Below are positions 1 through 9,011 of a stretch of 46,062 nucleotides of DNA, piece by piece. The notes below the pieces were generated by a model. That model was given only the letters and a program-made list of their open reading frames with translations. It did no database searches and was not told the origin of the DNA. The DNA comes from Chrysochromulina parva (taxonomy: Eukaryota; Haptophyta; Prymnesiales; Chrysochromulinaceae). How positions within the stretch are numbered: position 1 is the stretch's first letter; every line of letters starts with the position of its first letter. The stretch covers positions 1 through 46,062 of the forward strand of contig PJAB01000078.1 in the NCBI GenBank assembly GCA_002887195.1, read 5' to 3'. A program made the translations under genes and the position numbers.

Positions 1-392
1 TTGTGCAAGAGCTGTCCGAGGCGCGGCGCACGGGCGAGACTCGCCTTTATTTTGGATGCCGTCACGCCGCCGTCGACTTCCTCTACGCCGACGAGCTCCG
101 GGCTGCCGAGTGCGCGGGCATCCTCACCAAGCTACGCACCGCCTTCTCGCGCGATGGGCCGACCAAGGTGTACGTGCAGCAGCGGCTCCGCGAAGACGGT
201 GCGCTCGTGTACGGGCTGCTCGAGCAGGGCGCGCACGTCTACCTGTGCGGGGGCACCGGCATGGGGCGGGAGGTCGTTTCCGTGCTTGCCGAGATTTTGG
301 GCACCCACGGCAAGCTCACGCATGCGCAGGCGAGCGAGTACCTCAAGCGCATGACCAGCCAAGGCCGCCTCGTGCAGGAGCTTTGGTCGTGA
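1..392 (+). CDS. C-terminal end of a diflavin (FAD/NADPH) reductase, partial
   Basis: Only the last 129 or so residues are inside the window; the frame is open at the left edge. The fragment matches the NADPH-binding end of the cytochrome P450 reductase / sulfite reductase flavoprotein / NOS reductase family. It has FGCRH followed by DFLY, then AFSRD, KVYVQQRLRE, a GAHVYLCGG glycine-rich segment with GMGREV, and a terminal ELWS whose penultimate Trp sits where these enzymes carry the aromatic residue that stacks on FAD. The family moves electrons from NADPH via FAD and FMN to a haem or other acceptor. The N-terminal flavodoxin part is missing from view, so the exact member (CPR, methionine synthase reductase, a PNO-type fusion) cannot be decided. 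The stop is TGA at 390-392. Confidence 0.85.
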   Translation, partial: VQELSEARRTGETRLYFGCRHAAVDFLYADELRAAECAGILTKLRTAFSRDGPTKVYVQQRLREDGALVYGLLEQGAHVYLCGGTGMGREVVSVLAEILGTHGKLTHAQASEYLKRMTSQGRLVQELWS

Positions 393-701
393 CCGTGACA
401 TCGGGACCGCCGCAAACGTACTGAGAGCGAGTCCCACAAAGTCAAAGACTGTGTGACTCCGAGTGAATCTGAATGCAGTGAAGTTTTTCCCCCGCCCCGG
501 CCCGTCTACAGACTACGCTACTTACCAGTGCGGCACCACTCTGAGAGCGGTCCAGTCACTCTCGTGACTCGATATCGGTGAGCCGGCACGCTGCACGCGT
601 GCACCCGCGAACACCGCTGAAGCCTGAACGTGCCCCGCGTCTCGCGTCACTCTCGGGGATGAAGCCCGGCGGTCGGACGGTGGACGAGCTTTTGACCCTG
701 C
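393..701. other. Convergent intergenic gap, no gene seen
   Basis: This 309-nt gap lies between the 3' ends of the reductase (+) and the PPC-like coiled-coil gene (-). I see no credible reading frame, RNA or strong repeat, so it presumably holds two 3' UTRs and polyadenylation signals. Confidence 0.6.
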
Positions 702-3089
702 TCAAGCTCCATTGCGGCGCATCAGCCCGGCGCCCAGCCCGGCGCCCAGGGTGATGCCCGGGCGTTGGTTGCCGACCGAAGACTTGCGCAGCATCCGTAC
801 GGCCGCAAGGCCGACCTTGATTGTGGTACGCATCTTAAGGCGCGCCGCGGAGCGCTGCTGTTCCTTGCTCTCCTCTTCCTGCTGCTGCACGAGGTTCTCG
901 GCGCACTCGATGAGCTTGGCGTCGTACGTGCTCTTCATACGCAGGGACTCGCGCGTGACCAGCGAGAGGGCGCGACCCGCATTCCAATTGGCGACCGATT
1001 CGAGCTCAAGGTGATGTGAGGCCTTGGCCTTTAAACGGTACGCGGTCCGGCGCGCGTTAGCTTGCGTGTTGAGCGACTTGCGCAGCCGGTGCGTGAGCAT
1101 GTTCTGCAGGCCGATGAACTCTGCTTGGTTGAGCGGCACACGGTCACTCATCGAGATCTGAGCGCGCGTCTCGAGCACTTCGGGCGACACGTTATGCTGC
1201 ACTGCGAGGAAGGCGCGCACGGTGGCAAGGACATCGCCGCCGGTGTCGGAGCGATAGAGCTTCTCGAGCTCGCTGAGCGTCTCGTCATCGGGCTGGCGCG
1301 CCTTGTCTCGATGCTCCTGGAGCTGTGCTATCATCGCCGCCACCTGCACGCCCGCGATCGACTGCTTAGCGATCCTGAGTGGCTCGCCTTCCCGCTTTGC
1401 TCGTACGCGGGCCGAGGGCAGGGAGGGCACGGGCGGCGGCTCCTTGACTCGGGGCGTCACGCTCTCAAGTGCGTCCGTCTCGGCGAACAGCGTCGCGCGA
1501 CGCGTCGAGCGCGGTGAGAAGAGCTGAAGGGCGCTCTCCGGCCGCATCGACCCCGTGCCGTCGCCGGCCGCACTCGGCTCCGTCGCGCCGTCGACAGCGT
1601 CGTCGTGGGCGCGCTCGACGGCCGCCTCCGTGCCCGCGAGCCGGAGCGCACCTGCCGGTGCCGTCTGGTTCACGCTATCCGAGCGTGGCCAGAATGTGGG
1701 GGGGCGGCCACGTGGCGTGGCGGCACGTACCGTCTCGCCGAGGATCTTCTGGCGCGTTGCGGGCGGTAGCGCGGCCACCCCCTCCAGTGGAGGATCCAGC
1801 GCAGCGGCCGCGGGCGCGAGCCACGCGCCGGCGGCGGATGAAGGCGGCGCCGCTACGGGCTTGCCCCTGCCTTCGGTCGAAACCGTCCATGGACGCGCCA
1901 CGTCCGACGACGACGATGCACCAGCGCCACCAAAGCCGTTTGGCATGCTCTCAGAAAAGCGAGCGCGCGCCGAGTGCGGCGCCGAGTGCGGCGCCGAGTG
2001 AGGCGGCTGAGGCGCCGTCGGCTGCGAGAGAGCCGAGGGGCGTGCAGAGGCGGGAGGGCCGCGCGAACGCGGCGAGGCGTTGGCCAGGCGCGGCGGCGGC
2101 TCCTCGCTTGGGTCGGGCTTGGGGTAAAGGGTTCGTGGCGAGTCGAGCTGCTCGAGGAAGCCGGCGCCCGTCCTGCAGAAGAGACGGCGCGTGTCTGCCA
2201 AGAGGAGCGTCTTCTTGACGTCGAGGAAGCCGTTGCCCTCGGGTGCGAGGGGAGTGCGCAGGTGCACCTGGTGCTCGATCAGGTCGCACTGCACTGCGAA
2301 GGTACACTCCTTGTTCGCGTACACGGAGATGTAAAAGGGTCCGGGCAAGTAGAGTGGGTCGTGCGGCGGGATGAAGATCCGGTCGTCGCCCGCGTCCTGC
2401 GAGCGCCATGTGTGCAGGTGCGGCTCGAGTCGTGGCTGCGACGTGCGGTTGCACACGAGCAGATCGGGATCACCCGAGCCGGCCGTCTTCTTGAGTGTCA
2501 CCAGCAGCCCGACGGGCACGACACACTGGGGCACGACGATCTGGTAGAAGCAGTACTGCGTGTCCTGCGCCGGCCTGATCTCGCCCATCATCGGCTTGCC
2601 AGACTCGAGGTCCAGCGACGGCTGCGCCCCGAGGCCCGCCGCCAGCTGCTGCAGCTCGGCGCCCTCGACTAACATGTCGTCGACAACCTGCTCGGCGTGC
2701 TGGCGCGCGGCGGCCGTGCGCGACACCTGCAGCTCTTCCAGCTTCTCCACTGTCAGTCCGAGCTCATCCACCGTCCGGTAGTCAAGCGCGTTCGGGTGGA
2801 ACTCTGAGCGGCCGCATGCTGCAGCCGGCCAGCCCTTACCAGGCTCGCGGTGGACTTCGCGCCGCATACGCTGGACGGCGAGGTCGCGGTGCAGAGGCCG
2901 CGACGAGTATGCATCACGCGGCGGCACTGGCACAGTCAGCTCGCCGAAGCGCGCGGTCGCGTGCTGGAATTTATGAATCGGCAGCTTAATGTACGCGCAC
3001 GCCGCCGGGAGCCTGTCGCCAATCTCCCAGCCGTCGGGGAGCGGCCCCTTGGGGTAGCGGGGCGGCTCGTCGATCGACGTATTCGCCAT
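702..3089 (-). CDS. Large unknown protein with a PPC-like beta domain and C-terminal coiled coil
   Basis: 795 residues from the first in-frame ATG (3087-3089); the open frame runs upstream to a GTG, which I did not use. Residues about 175-273 look like a pre-peptidase C-terminal (PPC)-type beta-sandwich: DTQYCFYQI, then GDPDLLVCN, a Trp-containing stretch, and PGPFYISVYANKECTF. Residues about 330-560 are a low-complexity Pro/Ser/Ala linker, including a short APHS repeat encoded by a 12-bp tandem repeat near 1970-2000. Residues about 580-780 are highly charged and mostly helical, consistent with coiled coil, and the tail is a Gly/Leu repeat (LGAGLGAGL). There is no signal peptide or membrane segment. 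Such PPC-like plus coiled-coil proteins occur in flagellated protists, but I do not recognise the gene and assign no function. Confidence 0.75.
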   Translation of the reverse strand: MANTSIDEPPRYPKGPLPDGWEIGDRLPAACAYIKLPIHKFQHATARFGELTVPVPPRDAYSSRPLHRDLAVQRMRREVHREPGKGWPAAACGRSEFHPNALDYRTVDELGLTVEKLEELQVSRTAAARQHAEQVVDDMLVEGAELQQLAAGLGAQPSLDLESGKPMMGEIRPAQDTQYCFYQIVVPQCVVPVGLLVTLKKTAGSGDPDLLVCNRTSQPRLEPHLHTWRSQDAGDDRIFIPPHDPLYLPGPFYISVYANKECTFAVQCDLIEHQVHLRTPLAPEGNGFLDVKKTLLLADTRRLFCRTGAGFLEQLDSPRTLYPKPDPSEEPPPRLANASPRSRGPPASARPSALSQPTAPQPPHSAPHSAPHSARARFSESMPNGFGGAGASSSSDVARPWTVSTEGRGKPVAAPPSSAAGAWLAPAAAALDPPLEGVAALPPATRQKILGETVRAATPRGRPPTFWPRSDSVNQTAPAGALRLAGTEAAVERAHDDAVDGATEPSAAGDGTGSMRPESALQLFSPRSTRRATLFAETDALESVTPRVKEPPPVPSLPSARVRAKREGEPLRIAKQSIAGVQVAAMIAQLQEHRDKARQPDDETLSELEKLYRSDTGGDVLATVRAFLAVQHNVSPEVLETRAQISMSDRVPLNQAEFIGLQNMLTHRLRKSLNTQANARRTAYRLKAKASHHLELESVANWNAGRALSLVTRESLRMKSTYDAKLIECAENLVQQQEEESKEQQRSAARLKMRTTIKVGLAAVRMLRKSSVGNQRPGITLGAGLGAGLMRRNGA

Positions 3090-3477
3090 GGAGGGCTCAG
3101 CGAGCGCCTCAATAGATAATCGCGAACAGCCTTTGGCTGTCGAGCCGATCACACGAGCGAGGCAGGGTGTTATGTAACGGTGTAACGGCTATTTCCGTTT
3201 CCAGTCACATATTCGGGTCCGCCCGCGATCATCTCTCCGCCGCCTCAGAGGGCGGCTCCGAGTCCATTCACGCTCGCTGGAATCGCAGCCCCCAAAAGAA
3301 AGCACTACATGTGATATGTTGTGATATGAGGGTCAAGGATGAGGGTGCTCCAGAGGCTTCCACGAGACGCACGTGTGATCCGGTGATCGCGTGTCTGTTT
3401 CTTCCGTGAAAAAGAGAGCAAGAACGATGAGTCGCACTTCGGTTGTAGCGCGGCTGCACTGACACTAGTCCCCTGCA
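3090..3477. other. Intergenic region upstream of the PPC-like gene
   Basis: 388 nt between two minus-strand genes. It should carry the promoter of the 702-3089 gene and the 3' UTR of the 3478-4716 gene. No gene or clear motif is visible; short AT-richer patches occur around 3300-3330. Confidence 0.5.
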
Positions 3478-4716
3478 CTAGTCCAGACCATGGTTCTTGT
3501 TGAGAATCGTGAGGCGCTCGGCAAGGCGCTTGGTCTTTATGAGCTCGTTCACGCGACTCGTGAAAAGCATCTCAGGCATCGTGTCGGCATCCTCAAGCTC
3601 GGCCACGACGGCGGCTTTCGCCGCGGCGTCCTGGTCCTTGGCCTGGTCCAGGAAGGAGGAGTACTTGTGATGGCTCAGGAGCGAGCGCATGTTGGTCAGT
3701 CCCACCTGAGCCTCGTCATCGTCGCTCAGCTCGCCGTCCTCATCGTCGCTCAGCTCGCCGTCGTCGCGACGCACATATTGCCTCTCGAGCTTCCGCTCAT
3801 GCTCCGCGGACTCCGAGGCCAACTCCAAGCAGGCTAATTCCGAGGCGATCCCATCAGCCATCGAGGCCACTGAGGATGTCACCAAAAAGCCCATAGCCGA
3901 GTGGTCAGCCATCGAGCTTGACGCGCACACGCTCGCCCCCTCAAGGTCAAGCTCGCCCTTGTGTTGCGGTAGAGCATGAACTCGGACCACGGCGCCCCGG
4001 CCGCCACCTCCGCCCCGCGCACCCCGACGCTGCCTCGCGACTTGCATGCGCTTGCATGCGGCGAAGGCGCCAACGCCGAGGATCGCGGCCGCGGCAAGCC
4101 AGACCGTCAGCGCCGCAGGGCTTGGCACGTGCAGCGGCAGGCCGCGAGCGATGGCAACGGCCTTAGGATCGAGAGGCGGGGGCGGAGCGGAGGCTGGCAG
4201 AAGCTTCACCACGACGTGCTCGACGTGCACAGGGAGCGATGCCGCGGCGGCAGCGGCGTCGACAGCGGCTCCTTTGACTTCAATCGCCCTCACCTCTGTG
4301 TCCGGCATTGGTACGGTTGCGCCCTCGCTGCGATAATCGGTTCCATTGCCCTTCAATTGCCCTGCCCCCTCGTCATCGGCACCATCGAGCGGACCGATGA
4401 TCTTGGTCGTCACCTCGTGCTCGCCCCCAAACTGCGCGGCACCGTGGCCATACATCGAGCTCGCGCCTGAAATGAGCGAGGGTACCGGAGGCGGGGGCAG
4501 CAGTGGAGGAGGTGGCGGTGGCGGCAATATGTGCGGTTGAAGAGGAGGCGACGGCGAGGAGCAACCATGCGCGGCTCCGCACCCAGTGCAGCCCTCACGG
4601 TGGCATTCGAAGGCAGTGCACGTATCCAAGCAGGCGAGTGTCACAGTCACGTGTGCCGATGCTCGGTAGTCGTAGGCAATGAATGGTGGCGGAGGTGGAT
4701 GGAGCCGAAAATCCAT
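3478..4716 (-). CDS. Unknown proline-rich single-pass membrane protein
   Basis: 412 residues from ATG at 4714-4716. The N-terminal part has two polyproline runs (near residues 7-11 and 63-77) and a Cys-rich stretch (about 29-52). One hydrophobic helix lies at about residues 203-223 (AALTVWLAAAAILGVGAFAAC), followed directly by a basic Arg/Lys/Gly-rich patch, which fits a type I or III topology with a cytosolic C-terminus. The C-terminal half is acidic and helical, with two copies of a GELSDDxx unit at about residues 317-333 encoded by a 24-bp tandem repeat at roughly 3718-3765. No enzymatic domain is recognised. Polyproline plus a helical tail could mean a scaffold or actin-linked role, but that is speculation. 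Confidence 0.6.
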   Translation of the reverse strand: MDFRLHPPPPPFIAYDYRASAHVTVTLACLDTCTAFECHREGCTGCGAAHGCSSPSPPLQPHILPPPPPPPLLPPPPVPSLISGASSMYGHGAAQFGGEHEVTTKIIGPLDGADDEGAGQLKGNGTDYRSEGATVPMPDTEVRAIEVKGAAVDAAAAAASLPVHVEHVVVKLLPASAPPPPLDPKAVAIARGLPLHVPSPAALTVWLAAAAILGVGAFAACKRMQVARQRRGARGGGGGRGAVVRVHALPQHKGELDLEGASVCASSSMADHSAMGFLVTSSVASMADGIASELACLELASESAEHERKLERQYVRRDDGELSDDEDGELSDDDEAQVGLTNMRSLLSHHKYSSFLDQAKDQDAAAKAAVVAELEDADTMPEMLFTSRVNELIKTKRLAERLTILNKNHGLD

Positions 4717-4810
4717 GGCGACTGGTCTTCAAGCCGCCCGCCAGCACGAACGTGTTCTTCTGCATTTGACGGTTTCGTACCGCAAGCATGCAATTCCGCG
4801 ACGTTCTTAC

Positions 4811-4855
4811 TTGACTTGACATGACATGAATTGAGTTGAATTGACTTGACTTGAC
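4811..4855 (+). repeat. Imperfect TTGAC pentanucleotide repeat
   Basis: A run of TTGAC, ATGAC and TTGAA/TTGAG units immediately upstream of the alpha/beta hydrolase start. The same TCAAG/TTGAC family recurs at about 45820-45838. It probably lies in the 5' UTR or promoter. Confidence 0.8.
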
Positions 4856-4883
4856 AAATCAGACTCCTGTGAAACTCTCATTC

Positions 4884-6197
4884 ATGGCGCTCTTCTCACT
4901 GCCGACGCTCGTCGCGAGCTCCTGGTCGAACACGCAGCCTGCATTGCCGCGGCCAACGACATCGCGGCCAACGACCTTGTCGCGGCGGCACCGATTGCTT
5001 CGCTGCATCTCCGCTGTACCTGCGGGCGTCGGAGATTTTATCGAAAGAGCAGCGATCAATGCCGCAAACGCTGTTGAGTGGAGAAGCCTTGCGCTGTCCC
5101 CTGACATCGCCGACGGGCCCGTTGAGGCCTCCTTCATCCGCACGCGCACCACTGACGCCAAAGTGCCGATCGTGCTTCTGCACTCCTTCGACTCCTCGTG
5201 CCTCGAGTGGCGCCGCGTGCTTCCGCAGCTTGATGCGGCTGGCCTCGAAGCATATGCACTTGACTCCCTCGGCTGGGGCTTTGGCGACACGCGGAATGTC
5301 GTGCGCATCAGCGTCGATGCGAAGAGGGACCACCTGCGTGCATTTCTGCAGCAGGTTCTCGGCGGTCGTCCGGCCACGCTCGTGGGCTCCTCGCTTGGCG
5401 CGGCCACGATCATTGACTTCGTCGCAGCGTATCCCACTGCCGTGGCCTCCGTAGTGATGATCGACCCTCAGGGCTTCATTGACGGTGCTCCGCCCGTGCC
5501 TCGGTTCGCCGCGCGTGCGGGCATCCGACTCCTACGATCGTGGCCTCTCCGGTCGCTCGGTCAGTACATCGCGTACGAAGACCTCGCCACCTTCGCGACG
5601 GACGACGCGATTCGAGTAGGCCGGCTGCATTGTGCGCGCGACAGGTGGGAGGAGGATCAGATGGAATGGCTCGCGAGCGGCGGTTACTCAGTCTCGAAGC
5701 TCGTGCCCCGCCTCGGTGACGCAGGCCGGCCGTGCTTGCTCCTGTGGGGGCGTCAGGATCGCGTGCTCCCGCCCGCCGAGTACGTGCCTCGCTTCCTACG
5801 CGCCCTGCCCGCGTGTACCTTCCGATGGGTCGAGAGATGCGGCCACGTACCCCACCTCGAGCAGAGCGCCGTCGTGGGCGATGCGATCATCGCCTTTCAT
5901 CGCGGAGAGCCCGTTGCCGGTGACGCGGACACCCGCGCGCTGACCGCCGCTCCCGCCTCGAGCTCACCACTTGAGATCGCCGCTCCCGCCTCGAGCTCAC
6001 CACTTGAGAGCCTCAACTCATTTCTCGATCGTCCATTCCTGGACACCAACGAGCGCGGTGGGGCATTCGAGCCGCTCAAGAAGCTCATCCGTGCCGAGCC
6101 CGAGTTGGCACAGGTGCTCGCCTCGATGCTCGCGCTCGCTTTCTTCGGGGCCGTCGGCATCGTCATCGGCCGACTCGCCACGGGCACACTGTTATGA
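4884..6197 (+). CDS. Alpha/beta hydrolase, probably organelle-targeted, C-terminal membrane helix
   Basis: 437 residues from ATG at 4884; the frame is open upstream to a TTG, but that segment is a simple repeat. The core is a standard alpha/beta hydrolase: oxyanion-side HSFDSS, nucleophile elbow GSSLG with Ser170, acid Asp292 in GRQDRVLPP, and His321 in CGHVPHLE. These make a complete Ser-Asp-His triad. The N-terminus (MALFSLPTLVASS, then a Thr/Arg/Pro-rich stretch) looks like a short signal peptide followed by a transit-peptide-like region, suggesting plastid import. The C-terminus carries a Ser/Pro linker with an 11-residue repeat and then a hydrophobic helix (about residues 410-432) that could anchor it in a membrane. 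Substrate cannot be predicted; plant relatives include plastid hydrolases of unknown substrate. It is convergent with the 6873-7364 gene. Confidence 0.85.
   Translation: MALFSLPTLVASSWSNTQPALPRPTTSRPTTLSRRHRLLRCISAVPAGVGDFIERAAINAANAVEWRSLALSPDIADGPVEASFIRTRTTDAKVPIVLLHSFDSSCLEWRRVLPQLDAAGLEAYALDSLGWGFGDTRNVVRISVDAKRDHLRAFLQQVLGGRPATLVGSSLGAATIIDFVAAYPTAVASVVMIDPQGFIDGAPPVPRFAARAGIRLLRSWPLRSLGQYIAYEDLATFATDDAIRVGRLHCARDRWEEDQMEWLASGGYSVSKLVPRLGDAGRPCLLLWGRQDRVLPPAEYVPRFLRALPACTFRWVERCGHVPHLEQSAVVGDAIIAFHRGEPVAGDADTRALTAAPASSSPLEIAAPASSSPLESLNSFLDRPFLDTNERGGAFEPLKKLIRAEPELAQVLASMLALAFFGAVGIVIGRLATGTLL
5945..6010 (+). repeat. 33-bp in-frame tandem duplication, two copies
   Basis: Two near-identical 33-nt units (5945-5977 and 5978-6010) encode an 11-residue Ala/Ser/Pro/Leu/Glu repeat in the linker between the hydrolase domain and the C-terminal membrane helix. 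The length is a multiple of three, so the frame is kept. Confidence 0.85.
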
Positions 6198-6872
6198 ACT
6201 TCGCTTTTTCGAGCCGCGTGGACTCGTGGTCAGCGCCAGCGGCCCAGCGCCCAGCGGAGCCGGAAGTGCGACGGAAGTGGGCGAAGACACGCGCACACGC
6301 TCTCAGGGACATTTGATAAAGTTTTAATGTGCTGGCCGTTTTGTCTTTTGAGTCGAGTCGTGGCGACCACAGGCCGACGCACCGACGCGCGCGACCTTAA
6401 CGCGCGTCCGCACCCCGCTACGTGTCAGGCTGCCCCCGGCGCGCACGGATACGCCGCGCACGCGCGGCTTTATTGCGTATACCGACACGCTTGTCGGATA
6501 AGTTATTATGTCGGATTTCGATTAGCGACCGCTTCTATACGTGTACATGTAGACAGCTGTACACCCTCCCGCCTCGCGTCGCCCCCGGACACTGAGCTCA
6601 TGTTGCGAAACACAACCTCCGCACCCCGCCCACCACCGGCCGCCTTCGGATATCACAATCCGACATCGGCTTATCGGATCGACCGGACCGACTGGATGCG
6701 AGATGATCGTATGCAACTCCTCTATGGTGACACGACAACGTCATGGCATGCAGAACGGTGACACATCTGGGGCATGCAACATGGTATGACAGGCATCTCG
6801 GGCAGAGAGCCGCGGAGCTCAGTGGGTGTAGTCCTGATCTAATTTGCATCGCCTATGCTCATCGAAGCCTGG
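6198..6872. other. Convergent intergenic region, no gene seen
   Basis: 675 nt between two convergent genes. The TCGGATAAG motif near 6494 and its inverse CTTATCGGA near 6669 are about 170 nt apart, and the stretch is AT-richer than the coding DNA. Open frames here have non-coding composition. I see no RNA gene. Confidence 0.5.
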
Positions 6873-7364
6873 TCAGACCTCAGGGCGGGTGACGATTGCC
6901 CCCCGCTGCGATTCGCTTCGATCCAAAGGACCGCGCAGGACCTGTCGCAACAAACTGCCGAACATGTGCTGCCCGCTGGTCAGCAGGTTGTTGCGGGCCG
7001 CCAAGCCGTGCTGAGCCTCTTGGAGCTCATTCAGATTTTCGCGCAAGTTTCTTGTGAGCTCATGAGCTCGTCTGTGCATCGCGATCTCATCGGCTGTCGT
7101 CTCTTCCATCGGAGACGTACTCCTGGCGAGCGTGGTTCGCTGCTTGTCCGCCTCCTGTCTTGTCTTCCCTTCCAGCTCGGCACGCTTCGCATTCGCTCTA
7201 GCGTGAGCGTCCGCAAGGCGCTGCAGCCATACATCACGATGCTCGTCGTACTGGCCGAACTCATCGATCCTCATCGATTGACTGACAGCAAAATTTCGCA
7301 CCAAAGTGTGGCTGACCGCGAGTGTCGTAAAGGTGGTGAGCTTCATCAACATCAACATCAACAT
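6873..7364 (-). CDS. Small coiled-coil protein, unknown function
   Basis: About 157-163 residues, depending on which of four in-frame ATGs within a TTGATG repeat is used (7364 is the outermost, 7346 the innermost, giving MKLTTFT). The protein is mostly charged helix, for example a segment starting ELTRNLRENLNELQEAQ, with heptad-like hydrophobics and few helix breakers, followed by a Ser/Arg-rich tail. No membrane helix is present. The C-terminal helical part faintly recalls the regions preceding SNARE motifs, but this is not strong enough to name a family. The opposite strand is also open, but it has Leu/Ser/Arg shadow composition; codon choice and charge pattern favour this strand. Confidence 0.5.
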   Translation of the reverse strand: MLMLMLMKLTTFTTLAVSHTLVRNFAVSQSMRIDEFGQYDEHRDVWLQRLADAHARANAKRAELEGKTRQEADKQRTTLARSTSPMEETTADEIAMHRRAHELTRNLRENLNELQEAQHGLAARNNLLTSGQHMFGSLLRQVLRGPLDRSESQRGAIVTRPEV

Positions 7365-7367
7365 CAA
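7344..7367 (-). repeat. TTGATG hexanucleotide repeat at a start codon
   Basis: Four consecutive TTGATG units, read on the minus strand, supply four in-frame ATGs alternating with Leu codons at the head of the small coiled-coil gene. Unit number changes would alter the N-terminus without shifting the frame. Confidence 0.85.
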
Positions 7368-7729
7368 AGCGGCTTGCCTTTTCGGGTTGCGTCAATTGCG
7401 GGTTGCGTCAATATGTTCCAAATGTAGTTCAAACCAAAAAAATCAGTTACGGAGATCGTGCACTCGTTCCAAGTCGTTGACACGAGGCTGGGACCGGTGG
7501 TCCTGTCGCTCTGTCAGACATAGAGCCCCTGTCACCTTCCTGTCGGCGTCGCCGGCCTCCTCGCGCTCATCTCTGCTTTCTCTCTCTCGTCTCCCGCGCC
7601 AGACCCTGACGACACGCACACACATGCTGAAGCCCAATGCATGCGTACATGATCGACTTTCGAGCCTCTCTCAGCGAACTCTCAGCGACTTGAGCACAGC
7701 AGCTGGCTGGGCTCGCCAGGACGGTGGTG
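7368..7729. other. Intergenic region upstream of the small coiled-coil gene
   Basis: 362 nt between two minus-strand genes. It includes a 14-nt direct repeat with a period of 16 (7383-7396 and 7399-7412) close to the start of the coiled-coil gene, and a pyrimidine-rich stretch near 7545-7605. No gene is visible. Confidence 0.5.
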
Positions 7730-8758
7730 TCACTCGCCCATGGCCTCGCTCATCTTCTTCTCAGGGCGGCCCGAGTCGCGTGCGGCATCTAGGAACACAT
7801 TCATCTCCTGGAAGAGCACATGGTCCGAAGTCCCCTTGAGGAAGAGATGTTCCGGGGACGAATTCCGAGCTCCGGCGCGCACTTTGAAGTCGAGCGAGAG
7901 CATGTCAAAGTGGATCTCGCCGCCACGCTTGTACGCCTCGAGCGAGACCATTGCGTCGCGCTCGAGCCCGCGCGCAATGAAGATCATCTGTACGCGCCGC
8001 GCTGGGGCCTCAAAATAACTCTTACGCTTCCGTATCTCCGAGCCCGTCACCGCATCGGAGAGCGACTCGATCGAGTAGCCGCGGAAGCCGCCGGCCGTCC
8101 AGGCGCCGCCAAGCTTCTCGGTGACCAGATCGTGCTTGCGCAGCTCTCCAAGTGCCGCGCGGTAGATGTCGTCCACGTGGAAAGTCAGCCGGCGCGACGT
8201 CCACCAGACCGCCGCACCAATTGCGAACATGGCGAACACGCCGCCGATGAAGCCCAGGTTGAAGATCTGCTTGTCGGAGACGTTGAAGAAGAACGACATG
8301 AGGCGCACGGAGCCGCGGTAGAAGCCGTACATGACGAGCGTCATGCCACAAATCACCGCCACCACCGTCGGGTTTTGGCGCACATAGCCCACCACCTGCT
8401 GCACGATGGTGTGGGTCGAGCTTGCCGCCGAGCTGACCTTCGAGCTGAGGAAGCGCACGCGCGCGGAGCCCGAAGCGGAGGCAGCGCCACCGCCCAGGCC
8501 GCGCGCCGCCACGAGACGGCCCGGTTGCAGCGACGGCAGCAGCGCCGATCGGCACGGTGCAGCCAGGGCGCCGGCGAGCGAGCGAGGCCGGCCGAGCAGC
8601 GGCGCAAGCTTGCAGGTCAATCCCGAGGAGGAGGAGAGCAGTCGTGCAGCGGGGCTCCCGAGCGAGGGGATCGCAACTGGACGGCACGTTGCGAGCGCCG
8701 GTCGCAGTAGCGATGCGGCGCTCGGGCGCGCGAGCAGCCGAAGAAGCGAGACGGTCAT
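7730..8758 (-). CDS. Mitochondrial inner-membrane protein, Tim21/Coa1-like
   Basis: 342 residues from ATG at 8756-8758. The N-terminus (MTVSLLRLLARPSAASLLRP, continuing Arg/Ser/Leu/Ala-rich with no acidic residues for roughly 100 residues) is a strong mitochondrial presequence. Two hydrophobic helices follow at about 130-150 and 165-187, separated by a short loop. The C-terminal soluble domain starts HVDDIYRAALGELRKHDLV, continues EKLGGAWTAGGFRGY, and ends in alternating strands (RRVQMIFIARGL, GGEIHFDMLSLDFKV). This helix-then-antiparallel-sheet pattern fits the Tim21/Coa1 fold used in presequence translocase and cytochrome oxidase assembly. The match is by pattern, so Tim21 and Coa1 cannot be separated, and canonical members usually have one membrane helix. 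It is divergent from the cyclic-nucleotide-binding gene. Confidence 0.7.
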   Translation of the reverse strand: MTVSLLRLLARPSAASLLRPALATCRPVAIPSLGSPAARLLSSSSGLTCKLAPLLGRPRSLAGALAAPCRSALLPSLQPGRLVAARGLGGGAASASGSARVRFLSSKVSSAASSTHTIVQQVVGYVRQNPTVVAVICGMTLVMYGFYRGSVRLMSFFFNVSDKQIFNLGFIGGVFAMFAIGAAVWWTSRRLTFHVDDIYRAALGELRKHDLVTEKLGGAWTAGGFRGYSIESLSDAVTGSEIRKRKSYFEAPARRVQMIFIARGLERDAMVSLEAYKRGGEIHFDMLSLDFKVRAGARNSSPEHLFLKGTSDHVLFQEMNVFLDAARDSGRPEKKMSEAMGE

Positions 8759-9011
8759 CGCGACTCTTCACAACACTCCAGGACTTGGGTGTCGAATTAT
8801 AAACATTGGCTGTGAACGGAAAATGAAGACCAGCCGCAGCCCGACCAGAGAGCACTGAAAGGGTGGTAAGTACGCTACTCGCTGGCGAAAAATACCCCGC
8901 GTGGCGAAAAATACCCACTGTTTCAACAGAGGCTCCCGAAAGTTTACACGGACCGCGAGCAAGTGCGTTCACCCGTCAAGAAGCAGCTTCACACGCGCGC
9001 TCAGAGAACGG

